Below are positions 37,197 to 45,295 of a stretch of 64,000 bases of DNA, one piece after another (position 1 is the stretch's first letter; each line of letters opens with the position of its first letter). The position numbers and the translations under genes were made by a program. The DNA comes from Roseateles noduli. GTDB lineage: Bacteria > Pseudomonadota > Gammaproteobacteria > Burkholderiales > Burkholderiaceae_C. Where the stretch lies: contig NIOE01000014.1 of the NCBI GenBank assembly GCA_002205125.1, positions 62,001 to 126,000 on the forward strand, written 5' to 3'. The notes under the pieces were generated by a model. That model saw only the letters and a program-made list of their open reading frames with translations, had not been told where the DNA came from and did no database searches.

Positions 37197-37910
37197 ATGC
37201 TGCAAGGCGGTTATCAATCAGTCCTGGAAGCGCGCTCACGCGAGGAATTCCGCAGTGAGGTGATTCGCTTCGCCCATAAGCTGGACTTCCAGACGGTCTC
37301 GGCCATCACGGTCGTCGACCATACGCTGGCCGAGACCGAGTTCATCACCATCGACAACTGTCCCGTCGGTTATGCGGAAGTGATGCACGCGCCGGAATTC
37401 GGCCGTCGCGATCCGGTGATGCAGCACTGCAAACGCAACAGCATGCCGATCGTGTGGGACCGGCAGACCTATGCGCGTCACGGTGCGAGCGACATCTGGG
37501 AATCGCAGGCCCAATTCGGCTACAGCACCGGCATCTGCCTGGCGCTGCACCTGCCGGAGGGGCGGCATTTCGTGCTCGGCGTCGATCGCGATCAGCCGCT
37601 GCCCAGCGACTCGGGCCAGCTGACGCGCATGGTCGCGGACCTGCAGCTGTTCGCCGTCCACGCGGTGGACACCGCGCTTCGCGTGCTGCTGCCCGAAGAG
37701 AAGGTCACCGAATCGCCGCGCCTCACGCCGCGCGAACTCGAATGCCTGCATTGGACGATGGAAGGCAAGACCGCCTGGGAAGTCGGCGCCATCCTCAGCA
37801 TCACCGAGCGCACCGCCGTGCTGCACATCAACAACGCGATGCACAAGCTGGCCTGCTCCAACAAGCACCAGGCGGTGCTCAAGGCCTTGCGGCTCGGCCT
37901 GATTCGCTGA
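37197..37910 (+). CDS. LuxR-type quorum-sensing regulator (AHL-binding domain plus LuxR HTH), no luxI nearby
   Basis: 237 residues, standard LuxR length. An autoinducer-binding domain at about 20-160 and a GerE-type helix-turn-helix at 176-230 (RLTPRELECLHWTMEGKTAW; AVLHINNAMHKLACSN). Conserved ligand-site Asp72, Pro73 and Trp87 (TraR D70, P71, W85) are present, but TraR Trp57 and Tyr61 positions are Tyr59 and Met63, so the ligand may be an unusual acyl-homoserine lactone or another signal. GGAG lies 8 nt before ATG. No luxI synthase is in the window, so it is a solo here. It precedes the peptide-export genes. Confidence 0.85.
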   Translation: MLQGGYQSVLEARSREEFRSEVIRFAHKLDFQTVSAITVVDHTLAETEFITIDNCPVGYAEVMHAPEFGRRDPVMQHCKRNSMPIVWDRQTYARHGASDIWESQAQFGYSTGICLALHLPEGRHFVLGVDRDQPLPSDSGQLTRMVADLQLFAVHAVDTALRVLLPEEKVTESPRLTPRELECLHWTMEGKTAWEVGAILSITERTAVLHINNAMHKLACSNKHQAVLKALRLGLIR

Positions 37911-37936
37911 TGCTGCCCTCGACGCCAGCTTGTAAA

Positions 37937-37956
37937 CACTGTAAGAGCTGACAGTT
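37937..37956 (+). promoter_or_regulatory. lux box upstream of the double-glycine peptide gene
   Basis: CACTGTAAGAGCTGACAGTT is a lux box with exact CTGT-N8-ACAG half-sites, and closely resembles the Burkholderia CepR box as I recall it (CCCTGTAAGAGTTACCAGTT). It lies 80 bp before the peptide start, a normal place for LuxR activation of a downstream promoter. Activation by the adjacent LuxR is inferred. Confidence 0.75.
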
Positions 37957-38035
37957 ATGCGGGCGTCCGCACGCTGCTTCAATCCGTTCCGTGCTCAACA
38001 CTTTCCTGGGCACGTCACCGAATCTGGAGCCTCTC

Positions 38036-38221
38036 ATGCAAGCCCAACCGCAAAACGTCGCTGTCAACACGCAAGTCGAAGAAGGTCTGGTCGAGTTGGA
38101 CCTGCAATCCCTCGTGCATGTCGGCGGCGGCGCTCCCAAGGGCACGTGGCTGGTGGGCCAAACGGTCCTGGTCGACGTGTCAGCCGCGGAAGTCGAACCC
38201 GCGCCGAAGGGCACCTGGTAA
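38036..38221 (+). CDS. Double-glycine leader peptide precursor with duplicated APKGTW motif (candidate signal or bacteriocin)
   Basis: 61 residues from ATG 38036 (GGAG 7 nt upstream). The N-terminal leader (about 1-31) carries hydrophobic residues spaced before a GGG at 30-32 (LDLQSLVHVGG), as recognised by C39 peptidases. The predicted core of 29-30 residues starts and ends with APKGTW (residues 33-38 and 56-61). The two copies use different synonymous codons, so the repeat is kept at protein level. The core has no Cys, arguing against disulfide or lanthionine formation. The adjacent C39 ABC exporter and HlyD protein fit export and leader removal. Role (signal, toxin, other) unknown. Confidence 0.75.
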   Translation: MQAQPQNVAVNTQVEEGLVELDLQSLVHVGGGAPKGTWLVGQTVLVDVSAAEVEPAPKGTW

Positions 38222-38271
38222 GCCTTCCTCACGCTGCGATCCGTCAGGTTCGCAACAAGGCGTAGCAAATC

Positions 38272-39519
38272 GTGGTGGCGCTGTTCCGCGCCGAGGCGCA
38301 AGCCTCGCAGCAGCAGGCCTGGCTGGGATCGGTGCAACTGCATCGGCCGACCACGTTGAAATGGCTGAGCATCCTGGCGCTGGGCGGCGTGGTCGCCGTC
38401 GGGGCCTTCCTGTTCAGCACTGAATACACCCGCAAGGCCCGCGTCAACGGCCTGCTGGTGCCCGAGCGGGGCGTGATGCGGCTGAGCGTGCCGCAGAGCG
38501 CCACGGTCATGGCACGACCCGTTCAGGACGGGCAGCAGGTGCGCGAAGGCGACGTGCTGTTCGTGTTGTCGCTGGACAGCGGCAACCCGACCGGTGACGG
38601 CCTATCACGGACCTTGAAGGATCGCGAGTCATCGCTGGGCGCCGCGCAGGCGCAGCAGCGGGAACTCGCGCAGAGCCAGGCAGCCTCGCTGAAGGCGAGG
38701 ATCGCCACGCTCACATCGACACTGCAGCAGGCCGACGCCGAGCTGCAGCTGCATGCCCAGCGCGAAGCGCTGGCGCAGCAGAGCCTGGGACGGCTCGAGT
38801 CGCTGGCGAAAGACCAGTTCGTCTCGAGCGCCCAGGTCCAGACCAAGCGGGAGGAGTTGCTTGGCTTGCAGGCCCAACGGCAGGCACTGGCGCGAGAGCG
38901 CGAGAACCTGCAGCGGGAGGCGTTGGGCTTGCAAGCTGAGCTTCAGGCGATCCCGCTGAAGGCACAGGTCCAGCAAGGGGAGCTCGCCCGCGACATCGCC
39001 GCGCTGCAGGCGCAAGGCGTCGAGAACGAGGCGCGTCGTCGTCTCGTGCTGCGCGCGCCCAGTGACGGCCAGATGAGCACCGTGCTCGCCGAACCCGGCC
39101 AGGTCGTCCAGGCCGGCACCCAGCTCGCCGCCCTGCTCCCCGCGCGCACGCCGCTGCAGGCGCATCTCTACGCACCCTCCAGCGCCGTCGGTTTCCTGCG
39201 TCCCCACCAGGCGGTGCTGCTGCGCTACCAGGCGTTCCCGTATCAGAAATTCGGACAGCAGCAAGGCGAGGTGCTGCAGGTCTCGCGCACGCCGCTGCAG
39301 GCCGCGGAACTCGCGCAGCTCGGACTGCCCGCCGCGATGGCGCAGGGCGAGCCGATGTACCGCATCACCGTGCAGCTGCAGCGCCAGTCAGTCGAGGCCT
39401 ACGGCCAGGACCAGACGCTCAGCCCCGGTATGCTGCTCGAAGCCGACGTGCTGCTGGAGCGGCGCCGTCTGATCGAATGGATCTTCGAACCGCTGCTGAG
39501 CCTCGTCCGCCGTGTCTGA
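38272..39519 (+). CDS. HlyD/CvaA-family periplasmic adaptor for peptide export
   Basis: 415 residues from a GTG at 38272 (another GTG is 3 bp on; no strong ribosome-binding site). One inner-membrane helix at about 31-49 (WLSILALGGVVAVGAFLFST), then RKARVNGLLVPERGVMRLSV, a lipoyl-like barrel half, a long coiled-coil hairpin at about 105-255 (Gln/Ala/Leu/Arg-rich), and the closing barrel (LRAPSDGQMSTVLAEPGQVV). It bridges the ABC exporter to an outer-membrane TolC-like channel, which is not encoded here. Starts 50 bp after the peptide gene and overlaps the next gene by 8 bp, so all three form one operon. Confidence 0.88.
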   Translation: MVALFRAEAQASQQQAWLGSVQLHRPTTLKWLSILALGGVVAVGAFLFSTEYTRKARVNGLLVPERGVMRLSVPQSATVMARPVQDGQQVREGDVLFVLSLDSGNPTGDGLSRTLKDRESSLGAAQAQQRELAQSQAASLKARIATLTSTLQQADAELQLHAQREALAQQSLGRLESLAKDQFVSSAQVQTKREELLGLQAQRQALARERENLQREALGLQAELQAIPLKAQVQQGELARDIAALQAQGVENEARRRLVLRAPSDGQMSTVLAEPGQVVQAGTQLAALLPARTPLQAHLYAPSSAVGFLRPHQAVLLRYQAFPYQKFGQQQGEVLQVSRTPLQAAELAQLGLPAAMAQGEPMYRITVQLQRQSVEAYGQDQTLSPGMLLEADVLLERRRLIEWIFEPLLSLVRRV

Positions 39520-41680
39520 TGCCCCTTCTTCCGGCGCTCGCGCCTCGAGCGCCACGTCCGGCGGCGTCCTGTCGCGGCTGAACCTCGGCTGGCGTCGCCG
39601 CCGTCCCGTCATCCTGCAGACGGAGGCCGCCGAATGCGGCCTCGCCTGTCTGGCCATGGTGGCCGGCGCGCACGGGCAGCGATGGACGCTCGGCGAGCTG
39701 CGCGACCGCTTCGCGGTCTCCCTCAAGGGCCTGACGATGGCCGACCTGGTGCGCATGGGCGCGCAGCTCGGCCTCACCGCCCGCGCGCTGCGCGCCGAGC
39801 CGCACACGCTGCACAAGCTGCAGACGCCCTGCATCCTGCACTGGGACTTCAATCACTTCGTCGTGCTGGAACGCGTCGACGGGGACCGAGCCGTGGTGCT
39901 CGATCCGGCGCACGGCGAACGTCGACTCGCCTTGGCCGAAGTCTCCAAGCATTTCACCGGGGTCGCGCTCGAGTTGCGTCCGGGCATGGACTTCGCCCGG
40001 AAGGCGCCCGCGCCCGCGCCCAAGTGGCGCCAGCTGCTCGGCCATGTGACGGGGCTGAAGCGCTCGATCGCGCAAGTCCTGGCCCTCGCGCTGGGGCTGG
40101 AACTGCTCGGGCTGCTGGCGCCTTTCCTGCTGCAGTGGACTGTCGACGGCGTCATCGTCAGCGCCGACCGCGACCTGCTCGTGACGCTGGGCATCGGCTT
40201 CGCGCTGCTGGTGCTGCTGCAGGTCGGCGTCGGGATGCTGCGCTCGTGGGCGGTGATGATCCTGTCGGCGTCGCTGAACCTGCAATGGCTGTCCAACGTC
40301 TTCTCGCACCTGCTGCGGCTGCCGCTTGCCTGGTTCGAGAAACGGCATCTCGGCGACATCTGGTCGCGCTTCTCCAGCGTGCAGGAGATCCAGAAGACGC
40401 TCACCGGCAGCTTCATCGAAGCCATCCTCGACGGCCTGATGGTGCTGCTGACGCTGGCGATGATGGTGCTCTACAGCGGTCGGCTGACTGCCGTCGCGCT
40501 CGCTGCGGTGGCGGGTTATGCGCTGCTGCGCTGGGCCTGCTTCCGCCCGCTGCGCGACGCGCAGGAAGAGGCCTTGACCCACGAGGCGCGCCAGAACACC
40601 CACTTCCTCGAGTCGCTGCGGGGCGCGCAGGCGATCAAGCTCTTCAACGCGCAGGCGGATCGCGGGGCGCGCTTCGCCAACCTGATCGTCGAGCAGATGA
40701 ATGCGTCGTTGACCGGTCGCAAGCTCGAGCTCGGCATGACGCAAGGCAACAAGCTGCTGTTCGGGCTGGAGCGCGTCGTGATCGTCGCGATGGGCGCGAT
40801 GCTGGTGCTGGACAACGCGCTGTCGGTGGGCATGCTGTTCGCGTTCCTCGCCTACAAGGACCAGTTCAGCCAACGCGTCGCGGGGCTGATCGACAAGGTG
40901 GTCGCGCTGAAGATGCTGCGGCTGCAGGGCGAGCGTCTGGCCGACATCGTGCTGACCGCGCCCGAAGCGGAGTTCGAGGCCCCCGGCCGCGCCGTGCCGG
41001 CCGATGCGGCGCTGGAGCTCGACGGCCTGCGTTTCCGCTACGCCGACGGCGAGCCCGAGGTCATCGCCGGCTGCTCGCTGCGCATCGAGCCGGGCGAGTC
41101 GGTGGCGATCGTCGGCCCCTCAGGCTGCGGCAAGACGACGCTGATGAAACTGATGCTGGGCATCCACGCACCGCAGCACGGCGAGATCCGCATCGGCGGC
41201 GTCGCGCTGACGCAGCTGGGCGCCAACGCCTGGCGCGAGCGCATCGGCACGGTGATGCAGGACGACCAGCTCTTCGCCGGCAGCATCGCCGACAACATCA
41301 GCTTCTTCGACCTGGACGTCGATCCGGACTGGGTGCGCGAGTGCGCGCGTCTGGCCTGCGTGCTCGAGGACATCGAGGCCATGCCGATGCGCCTGCAGAC
41401 GCTCATCGGCGACATGGGGTCCAGCCTGTCCGGCGGTCAGCGCCAGCGCATCCTGCTGGCGCGCGCGCTGTACAAGCGACCGGGCTTCCTGTTCCTGGAC
41501 GAGGCGACCAGCGCGCTCGACGTCGAGCGCGAACGGCTCGTCAACGCAAGCCTGCGCCAGCTCCCGCTGACGCGGATCGTCATCGCGCACCGCCCGGAAA
41601 CGATCGCCGCCGCACAGCGGGTCGTGAGCCTTCAGGGCGGGCGCGTGGTGCAGGACCTGCGATCGGTCCAGCACCGTTGA
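39512..41680 (+). CDS. Bacteriocin-type ABC exporter with N-terminal C39 peptidase (CvaB/PCAT family)
   Basis: 722 residues from GTG 39512. The C39 domain has all catalytic residues: Gln36/Cys42 in QTEAAECGLACLAMV, His115 in HWDFNHFVVLERV, and Asp131 in VLDPAHG. It is therefore predicted to cleave double-glycine leaders. A membrane domain follows (about 170-460), then an ATPase with Walker A GPSGCGKTT (about 535), signature SLSGGQRQR (about 640) and Walker B FLFLDEATS. Overlapping the HlyD gene by 8 bp. Its obvious substrate is the 61-residue precursor encoded upstream. Confidence 0.93.
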   Translation: MSDAPSSGARASSATSGGVLSRLNLGWRRRRPVILQTEAAECGLACLAMVAGAHGQRWTLGELRDRFAVSLKGLTMADLVRMGAQLGLTARALRAEPHTLHKLQTPCILHWDFNHFVVLERVDGDRAVVLDPAHGERRLALAEVSKHFTGVALELRPGMDFARKAPAPAPKWRQLLGHVTGLKRSIAQVLALALGLELLGLLAPFLLQWTVDGVIVSADRDLLVTLGIGFALLVLLQVGVGMLRSWAVMILSASLNLQWLSNVFSHLLRLPLAWFEKRHLGDIWSRFSSVQEIQKTLTGSFIEAILDGLMVLLTLAMMVLYSGRLTAVALAAVAGYALLRWACFRPLRDAQEEALTHEARQNTHFLESLRGAQAIKLFNAQADRGARFANLIVEQMNASLTGRKLELGMTQGNKLLFGLERVVIVAMGAMLVLDNALSVGMLFAFLAYKDQFSQRVAGLIDKVVALKMLRLQGERLADIVLTAPEAEFEAPGRAVPADAALELDGLRFRYADGEPEVIAGCSLRIEPGESVAIVGPSGCGKTTLMKLMLGIHAPQHGEIRIGGVALTQLGANAWRERIGTVMQDDQLFAGSIADNISFFDLDVDPDWVRECARLACVLEDIEAMPMRLQTLIGDMGSSLSGGQRQRILLARALYKRPGFLFLDEATSALDVERERLVNASLRQLPLTRIVIAHRPETIAAAQRVVSLQGGRVVQDLRSVQHR

Positions 41681-41719
41681 GGAGCCCCTGACCGGCCCCT
41701 CCGTTCCCATCCGCCCAGG

Positions 41720-42721
41720 TCAGTCGGGCTTGATCTTTGCGCGGGCCACGACCTGCTTCCAGCGCTGCTGCTCCTGCGCGATGAAGGCGGTGAACTGCGC
41801 CGGCGTGTTGCCGACGGCTTCTGCTGCGTCGTGGCTCAAGCGTTCGCGGGCCGAGGCCGAACGGATCGCCTTCACGGATTCGACCGCCAGCTTGTCGGCA
41901 TTGGCCTGCGCCAGGTTGGCCGGCGCGCACAGGCCGTACCACTGCGTCATCTCGAAGCCGGGGTAGCCCTGCTCCGCCACCGTCGGGACATCAGGCAGTT
42001 GAGGCAGCCGCTCCTTGGAACCCGTCGCGATGCAACGCAGCTTGCCCGCCTTGATGAACTGCATGATGGCCGGCGCGCCGACCGAGGCCGCCTCCAGGCG
42101 CCCGGCGAGCAGGTCCGTCAGCTGCGGGCCGGTGCCGCGGTACGGCACGTGCAGGATGAAGAGGTCCGCGACCATCTTCAGGTATTCCATCGCCAGGTGC
42201 CCCGCGCTGCCGTTGCCCGCCGAGCCGTAGCTGAACTTGCCCGGGTTCTTGCGCACGAGGGCGACCCACTCCTTCAGATTGCGCGCCGGCACGTCGGGAT
42301 GCACGACGTAAAGGCTCGGCACCTTCGCCAGCAGCGTGATGGGCTTGAAGTCGCGGTTCGGGTCGTAGGGCAACTTGTCGTAGATGTACGGGTTCACCGC
42401 CAGCGTGCCGATGTGGCCGAGGATCAGTGTGTGCTGGTCTTCAGCGCGGGCGACCTCCCCCATCGCGATGTTGCCGCCACCGCCCGGCTTGTTGTCGACG
42501 TAGACCGACTGTCCCAGCGTCTTGCTGAGCTCAGCGGCCGTGGCGCGGGCGACGATCTCGCTGCTGCCGCCGGGAGCGAACGGCACGACGAAGCGCACGT
42601 TGCGCGATGGCCAGGTCGATTGCGCGAGCGCGGGGAGCGACGTGCCGAAGGCGGCACCCGCGGCGCCGAGCGCGGCGGACTGCAGGAGGAAGCGGCGGCG
42701 GTCCTCGTCGGTGGGAATCAT
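41720..42721 (-). CDS. TctC/Bug-family tripartite tricarboxylate transporter substrate-binding protein
   Basis: 333 residues. A Tat-like signal peptide (DRRRFLLQSAALG, twin Arg with RRxFL) ends near LPALAQ. The mature protein has the Bug hallmarks VRFVVPFAPGGSSEIVARAT, VDNKPGGGGNIAMGEVARA and GYPGFEMTQWYGLCAPA. These bind carboxylates or related acids in the periplasm. No TctA or TctB permease is adjacent, the common orphan situation in betaproteobacteria, where Bug genes are abundant. The substrate is unknown. Confidence 0.92.
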   Translation of the reverse strand: MIPTDEDRRRFLLQSAALGAAGAAFGTSLPALAQSTWPSRNVRFVVPFAPGGSSEIVARATAAELSKTLGQSVYVDNKPGGGGNIAMGEVARAEDQHTLILGHIGTLAVNPYIYDKLPYDPNRDFKPITLLAKVPSLYVVHPDVPARNLKEWVALVRKNPGKFSYGSAGNGSAGHLAMEYLKMVADLFILHVPYRGTGPQLTDLLAGRLEAASVGAPAIMQFIKAGKLRCIATGSKERLPQLPDVPTVAEQGYPGFEMTQWYGLCAPANLAQANADKLAVESVKAIRSASARERLSHDAAEAVGNTPAQFTAFIAQEQQRWKQVVARAKIKPD

Positions 42722-42794
42722 GCGGAGTCTCCGATCAGTTCTTCTGGAAACTCCGACTCTACGTGGGCCGCGCTTTCAATGCGCTGTCGCTGCG

Positions 42795-43097
42795 TCAGTT
42801 CGTGGGCGACTGGGAGACGCCGCCGGAGGCGCCCGGACCTGGCGCCGGCATCGTCTGCTCTTCCATCCAGCCGAGCCAGCGCATGGCCTGCTCGCGGGAC
42901 TCGCCGCACATGTCCTCCGACGGCGGCAAGGACCCGCACACCGAGGGCCGCTCCGGTCGTCCGAAGATCTTGCAGCGCAGCGCCTCGTCGAGCTGGATGC
43001 AGCGCACCCCGGCCGGCTTACCGTCGGGCATGCCGGGGATGGGGCTGCTGATCGAGGGGGCGATGCAGCAGGCGGCGCAGGAGGGACGGCAATTCAT
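42795..43097 (-). CDS. YkgJ-family cysteine-cluster protein
   Basis: 100 residues from ATG 43097. The cysteine-rich signature [15 protein letters not shown] is followed by [20 protein letters not shown] and further Cys ([20 protein letters not shown], then EDMCG), eight Cys in all. This suits a zinc or iron-sulfur binding fold (UPF0153/DUF1289-like). The start is chosen because relatives begin at this MNCRP sequence, although the ribosome-binding site is weak. It is divergent from mnmG with a DnaA box in the gap. Function unknown. Confidence 0.78.
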   Translation of the reverse strand: MNCRPSCAACCIAPSISSPIPGMPDGKPAGVRCIQLDEALRCKIFGRPERPSVCGSLPPSEDMCGESREQAMRWLGWMEEQTMPAPGPGASGGVSQSPTN

Positions 43098-43170
43098 GGG
43101 AGGAGGATTGTCGCCGCCGTCCACGAGCGCCGCCAACAAGGTCCGCCAGGCATGCCCCTGAGGCAGTGAC

Positions 43171-43179
43171 TTATCCACA
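43171..43179 (+). promoter_or_regulatory. Perfect DnaA box upstream of mnmG
   Basis: TTATCCACA, an exact consensus DnaA box, lies about 130 bp before mnmG. Only one box is seen in this gap, and no A+T-rich unwinding region, so it is not the origin; it may link mnmG transcription to DnaA level. Confidence 0.7.
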
Positions 43180-43308
43180 GCCCCGCGTAAAATCACGGCC
43201 TTCCCTCATCTGAACGCCAGCCGGCTGCCCCTCGCCTGATTCCGCGCCCTGCGCGCGTCGCGATGGCCTCGATCCCACCCGATCGCCGATTCCGCTGGAC
43301 GCCTTGCC

Positions 43309-45273
43309 ATGCTTTATCCCAAAGAGTTCGACGTGATCGTGGTCGGTGGCGGCCATGCCGGCACCGAGGCCGCGCTGGCGGCCGCCCGCATGGGCGTCAG
43401 CACGCTGCTGCTGACGCACAACATCGAGACGCTCGGCCAGATGAGCTGCAACCCGTCGATCGGCGGGATCGGCAAGGGCCACCTGGTCAAGGAAGTGGAT
43501 GCGCTCGGCGGTGCGATGGCCGCGGCGACCGACGAGGGCGGCATCCAGTTCCGCATCCTCAACGGCTCCAAGGGTCCGGCCGTCCGAGCCACCCGCGCCC
43601 AGGCCGATCGCATTCTCTACAAGGCGGCCATCCGCCAACGGCTGGAGAACCAGCCCAACCTGATGCTGTTCCAGCAGGCCGTGGATGACCTGATGGTGGA
43701 AGGCGATCGCGTCGTCGGCGCCGTCACGCAGTCGGGACTGCGTTTCCGCGCGCGCGCGGTCGTGCTGACGGCCGGCACTTTCCTGGACGGCAAGATCCAT
43801 ATCGGCCTCGAGAACTACGCCGCCGGCCGCGCCGGCGATCCGCCGGCGGTTTCGCTGTCAGGCCGCCTCAAGGAACTCAAGCTGCCGCAAGGCCGTCTGA
43901 AGACCGGCACCCCGCCGCGCCTGGACGGTCGCACCATCGACTTCTCCCGGTGTGCGGAACAGCCGGGCGACCTGGATCCGGTGCCCGTCTTCAGCTTCAT
44001 GGGGAACGCCGCGCAGCACCCGCGACAGCTGCCCTGCTGGATCACCCACACCAACGAACGCACGCACGAGATCATTCGCTCCGGCTTCGACCGCAGCCCG
44101 ATGTTCACCGGCGTCATCGAAGGCGTCGGCCCGCGCTATTGCCCATCGATCGAAGACAAGGTCAACCGCTTCGCCGACAAGAACTCGCACCAGATCTTCC
44201 TGGAGCCCGAGGGTCTGACGACCCATGAGTTCTATCCGAACGGGATCTCGACCTCCCTGCCCTTCGACATCCAGCTGGCGGCCGTCCAGTCGATTCCCGG
44301 CCTGGAGAACGCGCACATCCTGCGCCCCGGTTATGCGATCGAGTACGACTACTTCGACCCTCGCGAGCTGAAGTCCAGCTTCGAGACGCGTGCCATCGGC
44401 GGCTTGTTCTTCGCGGGCCAGATCAACGGCACCACCGGTTATGAAGAGGCCGCCGCGCAAGGTCTGTTCGCCGGTCTGAATGCGGCGCTCCAGGTCCAGG
44501 GCAAGGACGCCTGGCTGCCGAGCCGCGACCAGGCCTACCTGGGCGTGCTGGTCGACGACCTGATCACCAAGGGCGTCACCGAACCCTATCGCATGTTCAC
44601 GAGCCGGGCCGAGTTCCGCTTGCAGCTCCGCGAAGACAACGCCGACGTGCGCTTGACCGAAGCGGGTCGCCAGCTGGGGCTGGTCGACGATGCTCGTTGG
44701 GAGGCATTCAACCGGAAGCGCGACGCTGTTTCACGTGAAACAGAGAAGCTGAAGTCGACCTGGGTCAATCCGAACATCCTGCCGGCGGCTGACGCGGAAC
44801 GGCTCGTGGGCAAGGCCCTTGAGCGCGAATACAACCTGATCGACCTGTTGCGTCGTCCCGGCGTCACCTTCGACACCATCTCCGAAGTGGCGTCCATTGC
44901 CCGACCGGCGTCAGGTGTCACGCGCGCCGCCCTGAACGAATCGCTGGGCAGCGACCTCGCGGCCGCCGTCATCGAGCAGCTGGAAGTGGGCGTCAAGTAC
45001 GCCGGCTACATCAGCAAGCAGCAGGAGGATGTGGCGCGCGCGTCGAACTTCGAGCACCTGAAGTTGCCCGAAGATCTCGACTACAGCCTGGTCACCGCCC
45101 TCTCCTTCGAGGCCCGCCAGAAGCTCGGCAAGCATCGCCCGGAGACGCTGGGGCAAGCCTCGCGGATCTCCGGCATCACGCCGGCGACGATCTCGCTGCT
45201 GCTGATCCACCTGCGCAAAGGCCGCTTCAAGGGCTTCACCGATCAAGCCGCCGTCGACTCGACCGCCGCCTGA
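43309..45273 (+). CDS. mnmG: tRNA uridine-5-carboxymethylaminomethyl modification enzyme MnmG (GidA)
   Basis: 654 residues. An FAD-binding dinucleotide fold begins at the N-terminus ([19 protein letters not shown]), then family motifs [38 protein letters not shown] and [20 protein letters not shown]. With MnmE it installs cmnm5U at the wobble base of tRNAs. It starts the mnmG-rsmG-parA cluster near the origin. A perfect parS site (44727-44742) is embedded in the coding sequence at the SRET codons. Confidence 0.97.
   Translation: MLYPKEFDVIVVGGGHAGTEAALAAARMGVSTLLLTHNIETLGQMSCNPSIGGIGKGHLVKEVDALGGAMAAATDEGGIQFRILNGSKGPAVRATRAQADRILYKAAIRQRLENQPNLMLFQQAVDDLMVEGDRVVGAVTQSGLRFRARAVVLTAGTFLDGKIHIGLENYAAGRAGDPPAVSLSGRLKELKLPQGRLKTGTPPRLDGRTIDFSRCAEQPGDLDPVPVFSFMGNAAQHPRQLPCWITHTNERTHEIIRSGFDRSPMFTGVIEGVGPRYCPSIEDKVNRFADKNSHQIFLEPEGLTTHEFYPNGISTSLPFDIQLAAVQSIPGLENAHILRPGYAIEYDYFDPRELKSSFETRAIGGLFFAGQINGTTGYEEAAAQGLFAGLNAALQVQGKDAWLPSRDQAYLGVLVDDLITKGVTEPYRMFTSRAEFRLQLREDNADVRLTEAGRQLGLVDDARWEAFNRKRDAVSRETEKLKSTWVNPNILPAADAERLVGKALEREYNLIDLLRRPGVTFDTISEVASIARPASGVTRAALNESLGSDLAAAVIEQLEVGVKYAGYISKQQEDVARASNFEHLKLPEDLDYSLVTALSFEARQKLGKHRPETLGQASRISGITPATISLLLIHLRKGRFKGFTDQAAVDSTAA
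44727..44742. promoter_or_regulatory. parS: parS centromere site (perfect) inside mnmG
   Basis: TGTTTCACGTGAAACA, the exact bacterial parS consensus palindrome, is embedded in the mnmG coding sequence (encoding FHVK-frame-independent SRET residues). It nucleates ParB binding for origin segregation. Distance to parB (49767) and to the putative origin (63.7 kb) is about 5 and 19 kb. Confidence 0.95.
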
Positions 45274-45295
45274 CTTCACCCTCTTCCGTTCATCG

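Noticed and set aside
38036-38221. Precursor as lanthipeptide, lasso or sactipeptide
   Set aside because: The core has no Cys, and no LanM, lasso cyclase or radical-SAM gene is nearby; only export and leader cleavage genes are seen.
43098-43308. oriC between the YkgJ gene and mnmG
   Set aside because: One DnaA box but no A+T-rich unwinding segment or box cluster; the 63.7-kb region fits far better.
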